Positions 29,037-40,000 are shown, counted from the stretch's first letter. The stretch is DNA of 64,000 nucleotides from an uncultured Bacteroidota bacterium (GCA_902628605.1 CACONV010000002.1:6589-70588); one strand, 5' to 3'. Program-made: numbers and translations. The notes: generated by a model not told the origin, from the letters alone.

Positions 29037-30074
29037 TCAACTAGTTAATAGGCTTCGACAAATTTTTTCTACTCCGAAACGAACCGGATCTGTAACCGGT
29101 AACCCTGTTATTTTTGTAGTTTCATCAATTACCTTCTGTGCTTCTTTTTTATTTAATTTTGAGGTATTCAGTGAAACACCTATGCATTTTGACATAGGGA
29201 ATGCACCAAAAACATGAGCGAGATTTTGGTTTAATTCAATAAACTTTTTGAGGTTAGGAATCCGGATATTTTCAGGATATCTTAAGTTCTGTTTTTCGGC
29301 CCTGTGACATAATACTAAATGAGTTGGACAAGACCCTCTTATAAGTGGTAACGTTGCGGTACTGCCAGGATGAAGTAATGAGCCCTGACCCTCTATAATT
29401 ATTAAATCCTTTTTACCATATTCTAGCACTTTCCTTTCTACCGCTCCACAGGCGTGATCAACTTTAAAGGCATCGAGGGGAATTCCGTCTCCAGTTATTG
29501 TTATTCCAATTTGACCGGTTGCAATAAACCCGCTTTTTAGTTTATTTTGTTTTGACCACGTTAAAACCTCTAAGGCAGTAGTCATTTTACCGCATGCCAT
29601 ATCGGTTCCAATCATCAAAAGCCTTTTGTTATTTAATTTCGCTGCTTTGCCGGTTGCAATTTCAGGAACAAAATTCGGGACCCTAACATCCCAAATCCAT
29701 TGGTTTTTTTTTGAAATAAGATTATTAAAACGATTTTGTAAAAGATCATGTAAACCGTTAATTATTGATAATCCTTTTGATAATGCCATTTTAATCACAG
29801 GATACCAATCGGAAGGAACTTTTCCTCCACTAGGAGCTATACCAAGAATCAAAACTTCGGCTTTTAATTGAATGGCAGATTCTAAATTATTGACAATGGG
29901 AACTGGTTCTAAATTGGGATAATGGTCATTTATATTAGTTTTCGAGTATTTTGAATCAATAACACACACTATTTTATTTTCTAAGTACCTAAGGACTCCC
30001 ATTCCCATTTTCCCGTATTCACTGTAAATATGACCTTCCATGTAAATAGCCACCTTTTGATTTTTTTTAAGCAT
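29037..30074 (-). CDS. dgcN: DUF1611 protein, probable D-glutamate N-acetyltransferase (DgcN-like)
   Basis: A 345-residue DUF1611 protein with an N-terminal Rossmann-like part and a C-terminal P-loop-like domain containing GTDMACGKMTTALEV, followed by GQIGITITGDGIPLDAF and IIEGQGSLLHPGS. DUF1611 members named DgcN N-acetylate D-glutamate in a marine D-Glu catabolic route. They work with DgcA, a racemase of N-acetyl-glutamate. The partner gene is directly upstream here and overlaps by 8 bases, which supports that reading. No fused regulatory domain is seen. The alternative is an undefined DUF1611 role in dipeptide metabolism. Confidence 0.82.
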   Translation of the reverse strand: MLKKNQKVAIYMEGHIYSEYGKMGMGVLRYLENKIVCVIDSKYSKTNINDHYPNLEPVPIVNNLESAIQLKAEVLILGIAPSGGKVPSDWYPVIKMALSKGLSIINGLHDLLQNRFNNLISKKNQWIWDVRVPNFVPEIATGKAAKLNNKRLLMIGTDMACGKMTTALEVLTWSKQNKLKSGFIATGQIGITITGDGIPLDAFKVDHACGAVERKVLEYGKKDLIIIEGQGSLLHPGSTATLPLIRGSCPTHLVLCHRAEKQNLRYPENIRIPNLKKFIELNQNLAHVFGAFPMSKCIGVSLNTSKLNKKEAQKVIDETTKITGLPVTDPVRFGVEKICRSLLTS

Positions 30075-31116
30075 AATACGTTTTTTTTAGTTCTCCACCA
30101 TGCCCAGGATTTTCTAATAAGGAAGTTATTCCGTTAATTAATTTAGTACCGGTTGAAGGATCCGGATTTAGATTATAATGAGAATCTAAATCTATATGGT
30201 CGATAATGCCACTTATAGAAGCAGAGGCAGCAATCGAAAGCGAAGATTCGGACATACAGCCTATCATAGTCTTTAATCCGTGAGCCCGAGCGGTATTAAT
30301 AATTTTTAATCCTTCTGTGATGCCACCACACTTCATCAATTTTAGATTTATTCCATCTACATATTTAGCCCATAACGGTATTTGCTTTGCGTATCTACAA
30401 GACTCGTCAAGAAAAATGGGCATCTTTCTTCTGTCAAAAATATATTTTAAATCAGATTCATCCCCTTCTTTTAATGGTTGTTCTATGTAATCGACTTCGC
30501 GATTACTTAACCAATTCATCATTTCAAGTGTTTGATTTACATCCCATCCTCCATTTGCATCGACTCGAAGTTTTACATTGTATTTTTTGGAAATTTTATA
30601 CACCTCATTAAACATTTCCTTATCTGCATCTAAGCCCAAAGGGTTCCCTAACTTGATTTTTAGAGATTTAAATTTATTGTCTTTTAAAATTATTGGGATT
30701 CTTTCTCTAATTACCTCTACTGGATTTATACCAATGGTGACGGAAGTTGGCTGACTTGGCTTTGGTAAGCCTAAATATTTATAAAGAGGTTGATTTACTC
30801 TTTTAGCTTTCAAATCCCATAAGGCCATATCTATCGATGCATAAGCACATGGTGCAATTTTCATTTCCATAGCCCTATTGTAAAGTTCATCGGTAGATTC
30901 ATTTTCTATATTAGTTGAGATAAAATTCTCAAGTTGCTCTTTAACAATTTCAGCTGTACCAGCATTTTCACTTTTACCAGGTGCTGATTCACCCCAGGCA
31001 GTAAAGTTTTCATCTTTAATTTTTAAAAATACATTTACAGACTGATCTTTTATTCCTCGACTTATCTGTAAAGGATATTTTTTTTTCAAAGAAACAGTAT
31101 AAATTGAAAAGTTCAT
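30067..31116 (-). CDS. dgcA: Enolase-superfamily dipeptide epimerase (DgcA-like / L-Ala-D/L-Glu epimerase)
   Basis: A 349-residue member of the enolase superfamily, muconate-lactonising subgroup. The catalytic and metal residues are in place: KIK (Lys153, Lys155), Asp186 in RVDANGGWD, Glu212 in YIEQPL, Asp237 in FLDESCRY, and a lysine in GINLKLMKCGG. Such enzymes epimerise L-Ala-D/L-Glu from peptidoglycan, or racemise N-acetyl-glutamate when paired with DgcN. Its stop overlaps the start of the DUF1611 gene by 8 bases. It is divergent from the S12 hydrolase gene across 80 bases, so the two sides may share regulation. Confidence 0.87.
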   Translation of the reverse strand: MNFSIYTVSLKKKYPLQISRGIKDQSVNVFLKIKDENFTAWGESAPGKSENAGTAEIVKEQLENFISTNIENESTDELYNRAMEMKIAPCAYASIDMALWDLKAKRVNQPLYKYLGLPKPSQPTSVTIGINPVEVIRERIPIILKDNKFKSLKIKLGNPLGLDADKEMFNEVYKISKKYNVKLRVDANGGWDVNQTLEMMNWLSNREVDYIEQPLKEGDESDLKYIFDRRKMPIFLDESCRYAKQIPLWAKYVDGINLKLMKCGGITEGLKIINTARAHGLKTMIGCMSESSLSIAASASISGIIDHIDLDSHYNLNPDPSTGTKLINGITSLLENPGHGGELKKTYYA

Positions 31117-31196
31117 GTTTATATATGTCTGTATATTAAGTATTTATTGTTTTTAATTAATGATATTCTTAACTTCAGTAAATAAGCTTTGTTATT

Positions 31197-32276
31197 ATGA
31201 AAATAAATCTTTTTAATTTATTTATTACTTCATTTATTGTAATAATTTCTTGTACCGATGGAGATTTTGATAAAAAGGAAAAAGAAGCGGACAATTTAAT
31301 TAACACTTTCATTGAAGAAAATAATATTCCGGGGTTATCAGTTACATTATTAAATAAAGAAGGTTATATAGAATATTCTAAAGGTTTTGGATATGCAGAC
31401 ATAGAGAAAAAAATTAGTGTAAATCCAAAAAATTCTCTATTCAGAATAGGAAGTTTGTCTAAAACTTTAGCTGGAACTGCATTAATGAAAATGTATGAAG
31501 AAAAAAAAATTGAAATTGATAGTTCAGTTGGGTTTTACATTAAAGATTTACCATTTGATAAAAATAAGATAACTTTAAGGCAAATAGCTGGACACCTGTC
31601 AGGTATTAGACACTATGGAGATGGAGATGATATGAAACTAAATCTAAATTATGAAAATACCTTTGATGCATTAAACATATTTATTAATGACAGCCTTCTT
31701 TTTGACCCGGGCACTAAATACAGTTATTCCACTCATGCGTGGACTCTATTAAGTCTAGCAATGGAAAAAGCATACGTTGGAAATTTCATCGAACTAATGA
31801 AAAATGAAATATTAAACCCACTTCTGCTTGACAAAACCTTCGCTGAAGAAATTGATTTAAAATTAAAAGACAAGGTTTCATTTTATGAAAAAAATGATTC
31901 TGGAGATATTGTTCTTTGTCCAGATGTAAACAATAGTTGGAAGTGGGCTGGAGGAGGCTACGTCTCAACTACACAGGATATGGCTAAATTTATATGGAAA
32001 GTTCTTTACACTGATTTCCTTTTGCCTGAAACAGTAAAGGAAATGACAAAATCCCAAAAACTTCCAGATGATAAAAAAACTAATTATGGAATTGGTTGGA
32101 GAATTAGATACGATGATAAAAAAAATGCTTACCTAGGTCATACCGGTGGTTCAGTTGGAGGTACTACTTTTGTTTTTTCTTCAAATGATAAATCGGTAGT
32201 TTCAATTATGGCAAACAAATCAAAGGCTTCTTTTGGGAAACTCCCATATCAATTAATTAATATTTATAAAAACTAA
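31197..32276 (+). CDS. S12 serine hydrolase (beta-lactamase family) lipoprotein
   Basis: A 359-residue lipoprotein: the signal peptide ends at a lipobox (IIS-C19). The beta-lactamase/D-peptidase fold has SLSK (Ser86, Lys89), the second-motif tyrosine in TKYSYSTHAW, and HTGG in YLGHTGGSVGG in place of KTG. Relatives include D-aminopeptidases, esterases, DD-peptidases and MlrB of the microcystin pathway. Being a lipoprotein, it should act in the periplasm or on the outer membrane. It is the first gene of the plus-strand peptidase series and is followed after 4 bases by an S9 peptidase. Confidence 0.9.
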   Translation: MKINLFNLFITSFIVIISCTDGDFDKKEKEADNLINTFIEENNIPGLSVTLLNKEGYIEYSKGFGYADIEKKISVNPKNSLFRIGSLSKTLAGTALMKMYEEKKIEIDSSVGFYIKDLPFDKNKITLRQIAGHLSGIRHYGDGDDMKLNLNYENTFDALNIFINDSLLFDPGTKYSYSTHAWTLLSLAMEKAYVGNFIELMKNEILNPLLLDKTFAEEIDLKLKDKVSFYEKNDSGDIVLCPDVNNSWKWAGGGYVSTTQDMAKFIWKVLYTDFLLPETVKEMTKSQKLPDDKKTNYGIGWRIRYDDKKNAYLGHTGGSVGGTTFVFSSNDKSVVSIMANKSKASFGKLPYQLINIYKN

Positions 32277-32280
32277 TAAA

Positions 32281-34311
32281 ATGCTCAATATTCAATTTTT
32301 AAAAACCACACTTTTAATTCTTGCTTCTACTCAGTTAATTTTCTCTCAAAAGAGAGATATGTCTATAATCGACTTTTTGAATATTCCAGGTATATCCAGT
32401 GTTTCTCTATCTCCGAACGGAAACAAAATTGTTTATATTTTATCTGAAAGCGACTGGAAAGAAAATAAACAAATTCCTAATTTATGGTTGGCTGATTTAA
32501 AAAGTGGAATATCTCAACAAATTACATTTGAGAAAAAAGGACTTGGCAATCCCAAATGGTCACCTGATTCAAAATGGATAAGCTTTACCTCATCAAAAGA
32601 GGGATACATTGACAATGAAGACGATGAGTTTGATTCTGGAAACAACCAAATATATTTACTTCCAACCAAAATTGGTTCACTAAAAAAACTTTCAAATCAC
32701 AGAACTGGAGTTAACAATATTGAGTGGTCAAACGACTCAAAGTATCTTTATTTCTTGGCTAGCGATCCAAAAACAAAAGAACAAATTTTAGCCGAAAGGG
32801 ATGGTTATGACGTCTATAGTTTTGATAATAATCGTACTCAAAAACACCTTTGGAGAATAGATTTAAATGGAAATGAAGAAAAAATTACTGACGGAGACTT
32901 CTCAGTTTTAAATTACGATTTATCTGATGACAATTCAAAAATCCTTATTCAAAAAGGACCGAATCCATTTCTTGAATTTAGATCTCTTAGTGAATTGTGG
33001 ATAAAGGACATGAAATCATCAAAAGAAACTCAAATCACAAATAATTCAATTAGTGAGTCGTCAGCAAAAATTTCTCCCAATGGGCAAAAAGTCTTTTTTA
33101 TTGCAGCATGTAATGAAAAATTTGAAGAATATTATAATAGAAATCTATTTGAGGTTTCAACAGATGGGAAAAATACACCTAAAATTATTTCTGATGATTT
33201 TAATCATGAAATTTACTCTTTTGAATTTTCTAGAAAAAAAGGAGAGCTATTTATTTTAGTAAATATGGGAGCAAGTACTCAGCTTTGGAGAATGGATACT
33301 TTAAAAAGAGTTTTTTTTCAAATAACAAATGGAAATCACAGCTTAACCAATTGGGACTATAACTCAAAATCGAATCTGCATGTTTTTGGAATAAACACGA
33401 TTGAAAACCCCGGAGATTTGTATTTGCGCGGTAAAACCCAAAAAAAAATCACATCTCATTACGACTATATTAAATTGGAATTCAATTTACCAACCCAAAA
33501 AGTAGTCTCATGGAATGGAGAAGATGGAGTTAGAGTTGAGGGTATTTTATATTTGCCTCATAATTTTCAAGAATCAAAAAAATATCCTCTAGTAGTCCAA
33601 ACTCATGGTGGCCCTAGATCATCAGACAAATACGGTTTTTCAAGAAGTCCAACTAGATACAATGCTGTTCTAACTGGAAAGGGTTATGTTGTCTTACAAC
33701 CGAATTATAGAGGTAGCACTGGTTATGGTGACGCTTTCCTTAGAGATATGGTTGGTAGTTATTTTAATCAATCACATCTTGATGTAATGACTGGAGTAGA
33801 TTATTTAATTGATAAAGGAATTGCCGATCCAGATAAGTTAATCAAAATGGGTTGGAGTGCTGGAGGCCATATGACAAATAAAATTATCACTCACACAGAC
33901 AGATTCAAAGCCGCCTCTTCCGGTGCTGGAGCAGTCAATTGGATTGGGATGTACGCTCAAAGTGATGTAAGACTAAATAGATCTGCTTGGTTTGGGGGGA
34001 ATCCTTGGCAAAAAGAAGCTCCTATAGACGTATTCTGGAATAATTCACCCTTAAAAGACATTCACAAAGTAAAAACTCCAACTTTGGTCCTAGTTGGTGG
34101 AAATGACAAAAGGGTTCCTCCACCACAATCAGTTGAATTATTCAGGGCTTTAAGAAGTTTAGGAGTCAAAACCAAGTTACTTATTGCTCCTGGAGAACCA
34201 CACGGTTGGAGAAAACTAAGCCACAGATTAACCAAAATAAATTCTGAGTTAGAATGGTTTTCTAAATACGCAATAAACAAAAAATATCAGTATGAAAAAT
34301 ATGACCTATAA
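32281..34311 (+). CDS. S9 family prolyl-oligopeptidase-like exported peptidase
   Basis: A 676-residue serine peptidase with a signal peptide (ending near QLIFSQ), a seven-bladed TolB/DPP-type beta-propeller over about residues 25-400, and a C-terminal alpha/beta-hydrolase domain. The triad is Ser526 (MGWSAGGHM), Asp609 (GGNDKRVPP) and His641 (GEPHGWRK). Such enzymes release di- or tripeptides, or acyl-amino acids, from small peptides. Its end overlaps the next gene by 20 bases, which suggests translational coupling. Confidence 0.93.
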   Translation: MLNIQFLKTTLLILASTQLIFSQKRDMSIIDFLNIPGISSVSLSPNGNKIVYILSESDWKENKQIPNLWLADLKSGISQQITFEKKGLGNPKWSPDSKWISFTSSKEGYIDNEDDEFDSGNNQIYLLPTKIGSLKKLSNHRTGVNNIEWSNDSKYLYFLASDPKTKEQILAERDGYDVYSFDNNRTQKHLWRIDLNGNEEKITDGDFSVLNYDLSDDNSKILIQKGPNPFLEFRSLSELWIKDMKSSKETQITNNSISESSAKISPNGQKVFFIAACNEKFEEYYNRNLFEVSTDGKNTPKIISDDFNHEIYSFEFSRKKGELFILVNMGASTQLWRMDTLKRVFFQITNGNHSLTNWDYNSKSNLHVFGINTIENPGDLYLRGKTQKKITSHYDYIKLEFNLPTQKVVSWNGEDGVRVEGILYLPHNFQESKKYPLVVQTHGGPRSSDKYGFSRSPTRYNAVLTGKGYVVLQPNYRGSTGYGDAFLRDMVGSYFNQSHLDVMTGVDYLIDKGIADPDKLIKMGWSAGGHMTNKIITHTDRFKAASSGAGAVNWIGMYAQSDVRLNRSAWFGGNPWQKEAPIDVFWNNSPLKDIHKVKTPTLVLVGGNDKRVPPPQSVELFRALRSLGVKTKLLIAPGEPHGWRKLSHRLTKINSELEWFSKYAINKKYQYEKYDL

Positions 34312-35839
34312 AATATTTAAACCTAATTTTTTTATTCTTCTTTTAATTCTAGTAACTACTTATTCTTGTAATGATGGTAAAAAATTCAAGTTTGCTATAA
34401 TTCAATTCTCACATGAAACATGTACATTTTGCCCTGGAGGTGACACTACGATAGAAGATTGGAGCAAAAGAGTACCCTACGTTTCTGGTGAAGATTTACT
34501 AAAATCTGGAGGATATACTGGAGGATTTGTTCATCAGGCAAGTTTATTTAAAGATGTTGAGTTAATTGGAATTAATTCCCCTGACCGTGTGTTTGGGGGA
34601 TCTTCAAGGAGTTGGAATACCAAAAAAAGTTTTGAGCATTTTATGAAAATAATTCTTGATGATTTAAAATCAAAATTGCCTGTTGATGCAGTTCAACTTT
34701 CTCTCCATGGTGCGATGGCAACAAGAGATGTTCCAAGGCCAGAGGCTGAAATTGCAAAAAGGGTTAGAGAATTAGTTGGCCCTGATATCCCCATCTCCGG
34801 CACTTTTGATCTGCATGGTAATGAAGACAGTGAGTTTTTAAAATGGGCTAATGCTGCATTTGTGACAAAACGTTTTCCTCATTATGATGCACCATTACAG
34901 GGAGAAAGATCAGCGAATTTTTTATATAGGTCTGTTAAAAATAAATTTAAATCTACAACTGCAACTAGAAAGCCTGGTATACTAACTGCAACTGTCCTTC
35001 AATGGACTGGAGCCGAACCTGCTTCTACGATTATGGAAAGGGCTAGAAGATGGGAAAATAGAAATAAAGATGTTTTTGTAAGTGTTTTTTTTGGTTTTCC
35101 ATGGTCTGATGTGCCAGATATAGGTGCAACCATTCATGTGGTTACCAATAACAATCAACAACTTGCTGACTCAATTGCAGATGATATGAATGATTATTTT
35201 CTAAGAGTGAAAAAAGAATTTGCGGGAGGTTCTTTTTTAGTACCCAAACTAGCTGTTAAAAAAACTAAAATGGCATTACAAAACGGGAGAGGTCCAGTTG
35301 CGTTAGGAGATTATTCTGATCGCCAAGGAGACGCAACATGGATAACAAAAGAATTAATTGAGCAAGATGTTGAAAAATTCCTAATTGCAACTTTAAGAGA
35401 TGAAAATGTCTTGAAAGATTTGTCTCAAAAGGGCGCGAAAAAGGGTGATAAATTTGACTATAAAGTAGGAGGTTATACTGGAATTCAAGCTGGTGTGCCT
35501 GTAAGGATATCTGGTGAGATACTTTTCTTTGGCTCGCACTTTGGATATGATAAAGTAGCTGTAGTGAAATTTGGGAAAGGAAGTGCTGTAATTATAGTTC
35601 CAACCTATGAACAGGTTATCAGGCCGTCTGAAATTAGATTTGGAGAATTAAATCCAGACGATTTTGATGTTATTGTTGTTAAATCAAGAGTTCATTTCAG
35701 GAGAGGTTTTGACGAAACTGGATACTCGAAAACAGTAATGGTTGTTGATGCTTTAGGAGATTTTGTTGGTACAACAAGATTAGATGCATTAGATTACAAA
35801 TATGGTCCAATAAATCAATTATACCCTTTTCAAAAATAA
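34292..35839 (+). CDS. M81 family metallopeptidase (MlrC-like) lipoprotein
   Basis: A 515-residue M81 protein. The lipobox is TYS-C (residue 26), then the conserved start of the family (FAIIQFSHETCTFCPGG). Zinc-site residues fit DLHGN (Asp173, His175) and FPHYDAPLQGERSANF (His197, Asp199). The C-terminal MlrC domain holds LGDYSDRQGDATWI. MlrC cleaves linear microcystin fragments at the Adda-D-Glu bond; most M81 members have unknown substrates. A lipoprotein form is unusual, as MlrC itself is not one. The start may be ATG 34292 or the in-frame ATG 34301. Confidence 0.9.
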   Translation: MKNMTYKIFKPNFFILLLILVTTYSCNDGKKFKFAIIQFSHETCTFCPGGDTTIEDWSKRVPYVSGEDLLKSGGYTGGFVHQASLFKDVELIGINSPDRVFGGSSRSWNTKKSFEHFMKIILDDLKSKLPVDAVQLSLHGAMATRDVPRPEAEIAKRVRELVGPDIPISGTFDLHGNEDSEFLKWANAAFVTKRFPHYDAPLQGERSANFLYRSVKNKFKSTTATRKPGILTATVLQWTGAEPASTIMERARRWENRNKDVFVSVFFGFPWSDVPDIGATIHVVTNNNQQLADSIADDMNDYFLRVKKEFAGGSFLVPKLAVKKTKMALQNGRGPVALGDYSDRQGDATWITKELIEQDVEKFLIATLRDENVLKDLSQKGAKKGDKFDYKVGGYTGIQAGVPVRISGEILFFGSHFGYDKVAVVKFGKGSAVIIVPTYEQVIRPSEIRFGELNPDDFDVIVVKSRVHFRRGFDETGYSKTVMVVDALGDFVGTTRLDALDYKYGPINQLYPFQK

Positions 35840-35845
35840 CATATA

Positions 35846-36916
35846 ATGAATCTTTACAAACTCACATTTATTTTCTCTAGCATTTTATTTTTGTGCTGTG
35901 AGAAGGATATTAAAAAGGGTCAATCCTTAGAAAAATACTCATTGTATGAAGAGGCCGGTTTCGATAGTGAAAAAATCCATCAACTTTCAAAGTTTATTGA
36001 GGAAAAATCAAATACAACTGGACTTTATGTTCTTCACAAGGGAAAAGAGTTTTTTCAATATGGCAACATCAATGATATAAGCTATATTGCCTCTTGTAGA
36101 AAAAGTATTCTCGCTATACTAATGGGAAAGTATGTAAAAAATAAAACCATAAATCTTGATATGACGTTAGATGAACTTCAAATAGATGATGTCGAAGGCC
36201 TTTTAGATATAGAGAAAAGAGCAAAAATTGATCATCTTGCTACATCTCGTTCTGGGGTATTTCATGTAGCTTCTAATGGTGGTTATGATGAAAAGAATAT
36301 TTTACCCAGAGGCTCTAAAGAACCGGGATCGTATTATGTATATAATAACTGGGATTTTAATGCCCTTGGATTTATTTTTGAAAAATTGGTAAAAAACTCC
36401 ATTTATAATGAATTAGAGAATCAAATTGCCCAGCCATTGGGTTTTCAAAATTGGGATTTAAAGCTTCAAAAACGTTCAGGTGACTCAAAAAAGTCAAAAT
36501 ACTTGGCATACCACATGTACCTATCCACACAAGACATGGCCAAAGTTGGTCAATTAATGCTCAACAACGGCAAATGGAATGGTAAGCAGTTGATTCCAAA
36601 AAATTGGATAAACAAAATAATCACTCCTGTCACTTCAAAAGATACGGTTATGAGCAGAACCGATAATTCAAAAAAATTGGTCCCAGATTTTGGGTATAGT
36701 TATATGTGGTGGACATTTGATTCTTTCAGAGAAAATGAAATTTATAAAGGTTCGTATTCTGCAAGAGGATTTGGCGGTCAATACATCACGGTAATCCCAA
36801 AAATTGAACTTGTTATTGCTCACAAAACAAATTTGAAAAAATCTTTAGGAAATCACACTAAATTGTCTACATACTTTGAAATAGTTGATCAGATTGTCAA
36901 ATCAAGAATCTATTAA
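35846..36916 (+). CDS. Second S12 serine hydrolase (NylB-like) lipoprotein
   Basis: A 356-residue beta-lactamase-fold hydrolase. The signal peptide ends in FLCC, giving a lipobox. The active site has SCRK (Ser83, Lys86) and YNNWDFNALG for the tyrosine motif. The third motif reads RGFGGQ, not KTG, as in the 6-aminohexanoate-dimer hydrolase (NylB) type of amide hydrolase and related esterases. It shares only fold-level motifs with the other S12 protein (31197-32276), so it is not a recent duplicate. It is 6 bases after the M81 gene and last before a terminator-like hairpin. Confidence 0.88.
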   Translation: MNLYKLTFIFSSILFLCCEKDIKKGQSLEKYSLYEEAGFDSEKIHQLSKFIEEKSNTTGLYVLHKGKEFFQYGNINDISYIASCRKSILAILMGKYVKNKTINLDMTLDELQIDDVEGLLDIEKRAKIDHLATSRSGVFHVASNGGYDEKNILPRGSKEPGSYYVYNNWDFNALGFIFEKLVKNSIYNELENQIAQPLGFQNWDLKLQKRSGDSKKSKYLAYHMYLSTQDMAKVGQLMLNNGKWNGKQLIPKNWINKIITPVTSKDTVMSRTDNSKKLVPDFGYSYMWWTFDSFRENEIYKGSYSARGFGGQYITVIPKIELVIAHKTNLKKSLGNHTKLSTYFEIVDQIVKSRIY

Positions 36917-36967
36917 TTTATAGCTGATTTTAATCAAAATTCTCAATTTTTTTTTAAATGTTATTGC

Positions 36968-37003
36968 ATTAATTGCATAAGGCAATTAATTAATATTTTT
37001 TTA
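36968..37003 (+). terminator. Terminator-like hairpin after the S12 hydrolase
   Basis: ATTAATTGC (36968-36976) and GCAATTAAT (36982-36990) form a 9-bp stem around ATAAG, followed by TAATATTTTTTTA. It would end the peptidase operon before susC, so susC-susD probably have their own promoter. Confidence 0.55.
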
Positions 37004-37077
37004 GGCCTTTAATTTTTTGAGTTAATAATAAAATCTTCATATATTGATGTAGAATCAATTAAAAATTATCGTTATTT

Positions 37078-40000
37078 ATGAAAAATATCTACTTACTATT
37101 AATTTCTTTGATGACAACCTTTTATGGGTTTTCACAAAAGACTATCAATGGTACTGTTTCAGACGATCAAGGACCCCTACCTGGTGCAACCATAATTATT
37201 CAAGGTTCATCAACTGGTGTAACTACAGATTTCGATGGTAACTATTCTATTGAAGCCTCAGAGGGAGACGTTCTTGAGTTTTCATACATTGGTATGGAAG
37301 GTCAAACAGTAACTGTTGGGAGTCAAGATACAATTGATGTTGTTATGGCATCATCTACCGAACTACAGGAAGTTATCGTAACAGGTTATGGAACTAGTAG
37401 TCGTGAAAAATTCACTGGTGCTGTAGCGGTTATTAGTGCTGAAACTCTTGAAATGCAGCCATCTGCTACATTTCAAAGTGCACTTCAAGGAGCTGCACCC
37501 GGTCTTCAGGTTGTTTCCAACGATGGAGCTCCCGGTGCTGGAATTTCAATTCGAGTCCGTGGTATTGGATCTATTAGTTCGAGTAATGAGCCTTTATATG
37601 TAATCGATGGAATGCCAATTACTTCAGGATCTCTATCCACAACCGACTTCTCTAACGGAGGTAGAAGCTCTAATGTGTTGGGCTCAATAAACCCTAACGA
37701 TATTGAAAGCCTGGTTGTTTTAAAAGATGCAGCCTCAACGGCCATTTATGGTTCTAGAGGTGCAAATGGTGTAGTCTTAATTACGACTAAGAGTGGTAAA
37801 GCAGGTGATCCAAAATTTACTCTGAGAGCTAGATATGGAACCCAAGAATTTGCTTACGATGGCATTTTAAGGGGGCTTAATTCTACACAATACAAACAGC
37901 TTCATTATGAAGGATATATAGCGCGAGGAACTTCTCCAGATGCTGCGAGAGAACTTTTTGCTAATCAGTTTCCTTTAAATGATGCTGGACAAAATTATAA
38001 TACAATTTGGCTAGATGAGATGACCCAAACAGGAGTTGTACAAGAATACGACTTTAGTTTTAGTGGTGGCTCAGAAAAAGTAACCTACTTTGGTTCTGCT
38101 AACTACTTTGATAATGATGGAATGGTTAAAGAAAATAAATTCGAGAGATTCTCTTCTCGTTTGAATATTGATGCTCAGCTAACTGATAGATTTAAAGTTA
38201 GCAACAATGTTAATATTTCCACTTTTGATCAAAGAGGTATCACTGATGGTACTAGATGGCAAGCACCATTTTACCTAGCTTATTTAATGGCACCAACTGT
38301 TCCAGTATATGATCAGTTTGGAAGATTCTATGGAGATCATAAAAACTTCTTTATGGGGGGTAATAACCCAGTTGGTCACCTCTATGATGACAAAAGAGAG
38401 CTGTCTCAAATGAGATTAACTGATGTTTTTGAAGTTTCATATGAAATTATGGATGGCTTGACTATAAAGTCTGACTGGAGTTTCGATCTTTTAAAAGTAG
38501 ATGAATATCTATTTCAAAATGGTAGATATGGAGATGGTCGAAGAATTGGTGGTTATGCCAACGAAGGAGGAATATCCCAGACCAATTGGTTGGGTACTCA
38601 AAGTATTCAATTTACACCAAGAGATACTGGAAATCATAATATGAATTTCTTCGCTGCTTATGAGGCCCAAAAAGTTATGACTAGAACTATAGAGCTGAGA
38701 GGTGAAGGGTTCTCGCATCCAGATTTAAAATATGCTGCAAGTGCTGCAAATCCAACTCAAGCTTACAGTGCGAGATCGGATTATGCCTTTCAATCGTATT
38801 TTGCAAGAGCCAATTATGATTACAACAGTGAATATTTTCTCTCTATGTCTTTCCGTAGAGACGGTTCATCAAGATTTGGACCAGACCAAAGATGGGGAAC
38901 ATTCGGATCAATCGGTGTTGGTTGGAATATGACAAGACTAATTGAAAGTGTCGCTTTTGTTGATTTCTTAAAATTAAGAGGGAGTTTCGGAACTACAGGT
39001 AACGCTGGAATTGGAAACTTCGATTGGGCAGGACTATGGGGATTCACTAGAGACTATGACGGTAATCCTGGAGCTGCTCCCTCTCAAGTATCAAATAATT
39101 TACTTACTTGGGAATCTCAAGAAAACTTTAACATCGGTATTGATGCTACTTTCCTAAACAACAAAATTACTTTAAATGCTGAATATTTTGAAAGGTTGTC
39201 CTCTGATCTTCTTTTAGACAGGCCTCTTTCATTAACTACTGGATTTACCTCTGTTGCCCAAAATATTGGTGATATGAAAAACTCAGGTATTGAGATCGAT
39301 TTAGGAATTGATATAATTCAAACATCTGAAGCATTTTTAGGTGTAAATTTCAATACTACAACACTTAAAAATGAGATAACTTATCTGCCTGAACCAATAG
39401 TAGTATCTACTAAGAAAAGAGAACAGGGTAGAGATTTCCAAGAATATTTTCTTTTCCCTTGGGCTGGAGTTGATCCTGCAAACGGAGATCCTCTTTGGTA
39501 TTTGGTTAATTCAGATGGGACTATTAACTACAATTCAACCACAAACCGTGTTGGTGAAACTGAAAGAGTCTATATGGAAGGCAAATCAGCAACACCAGAT
39601 TTTTATGGTGGATTTAACTTGAATGCTTCCTATAAAGACTTTTCTCTTGGAATGACTTTCAATTATTCTTTCGGAAACTACCTGTACTTTAATCCTGGTT
39701 GGGTTATACACGGCGATGGAAGGTTTACACCAAGGAGTACAACAACCTACGCATTTAATAATAGGTGGACAACGCCTGGCCAAGCGGCTGAATTCCCAAA
39801 ACACAGATGGGGAGGTAATCAATCCTCAAATCAAAGACCAAACAGTAGGTACTTATATGAAGGGGATTATGTAAGATTAAAATCATTGAACTTGTCTTAC
39901 GATGTTCCTACTGATTTGTTTGGAAATATTGGTATTAACCAATTTAAAGTTTATCTAGATATGAATAATATTTGGACATGGACTAAAGCTGATAATCTAC

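Noticed and set aside
28879..29217. Open frame across tRNA-Gly and tRNA-Leu into the DUF1611 gene
   Set aside because: It covers two certain tRNAs and the opposite strand of a real gene.
36968..37003. Attachment site or mobile element boundary near susC
   Set aside because: The inverted repeat fits a terminator; no integrase, transposase or direct repeats are seen.
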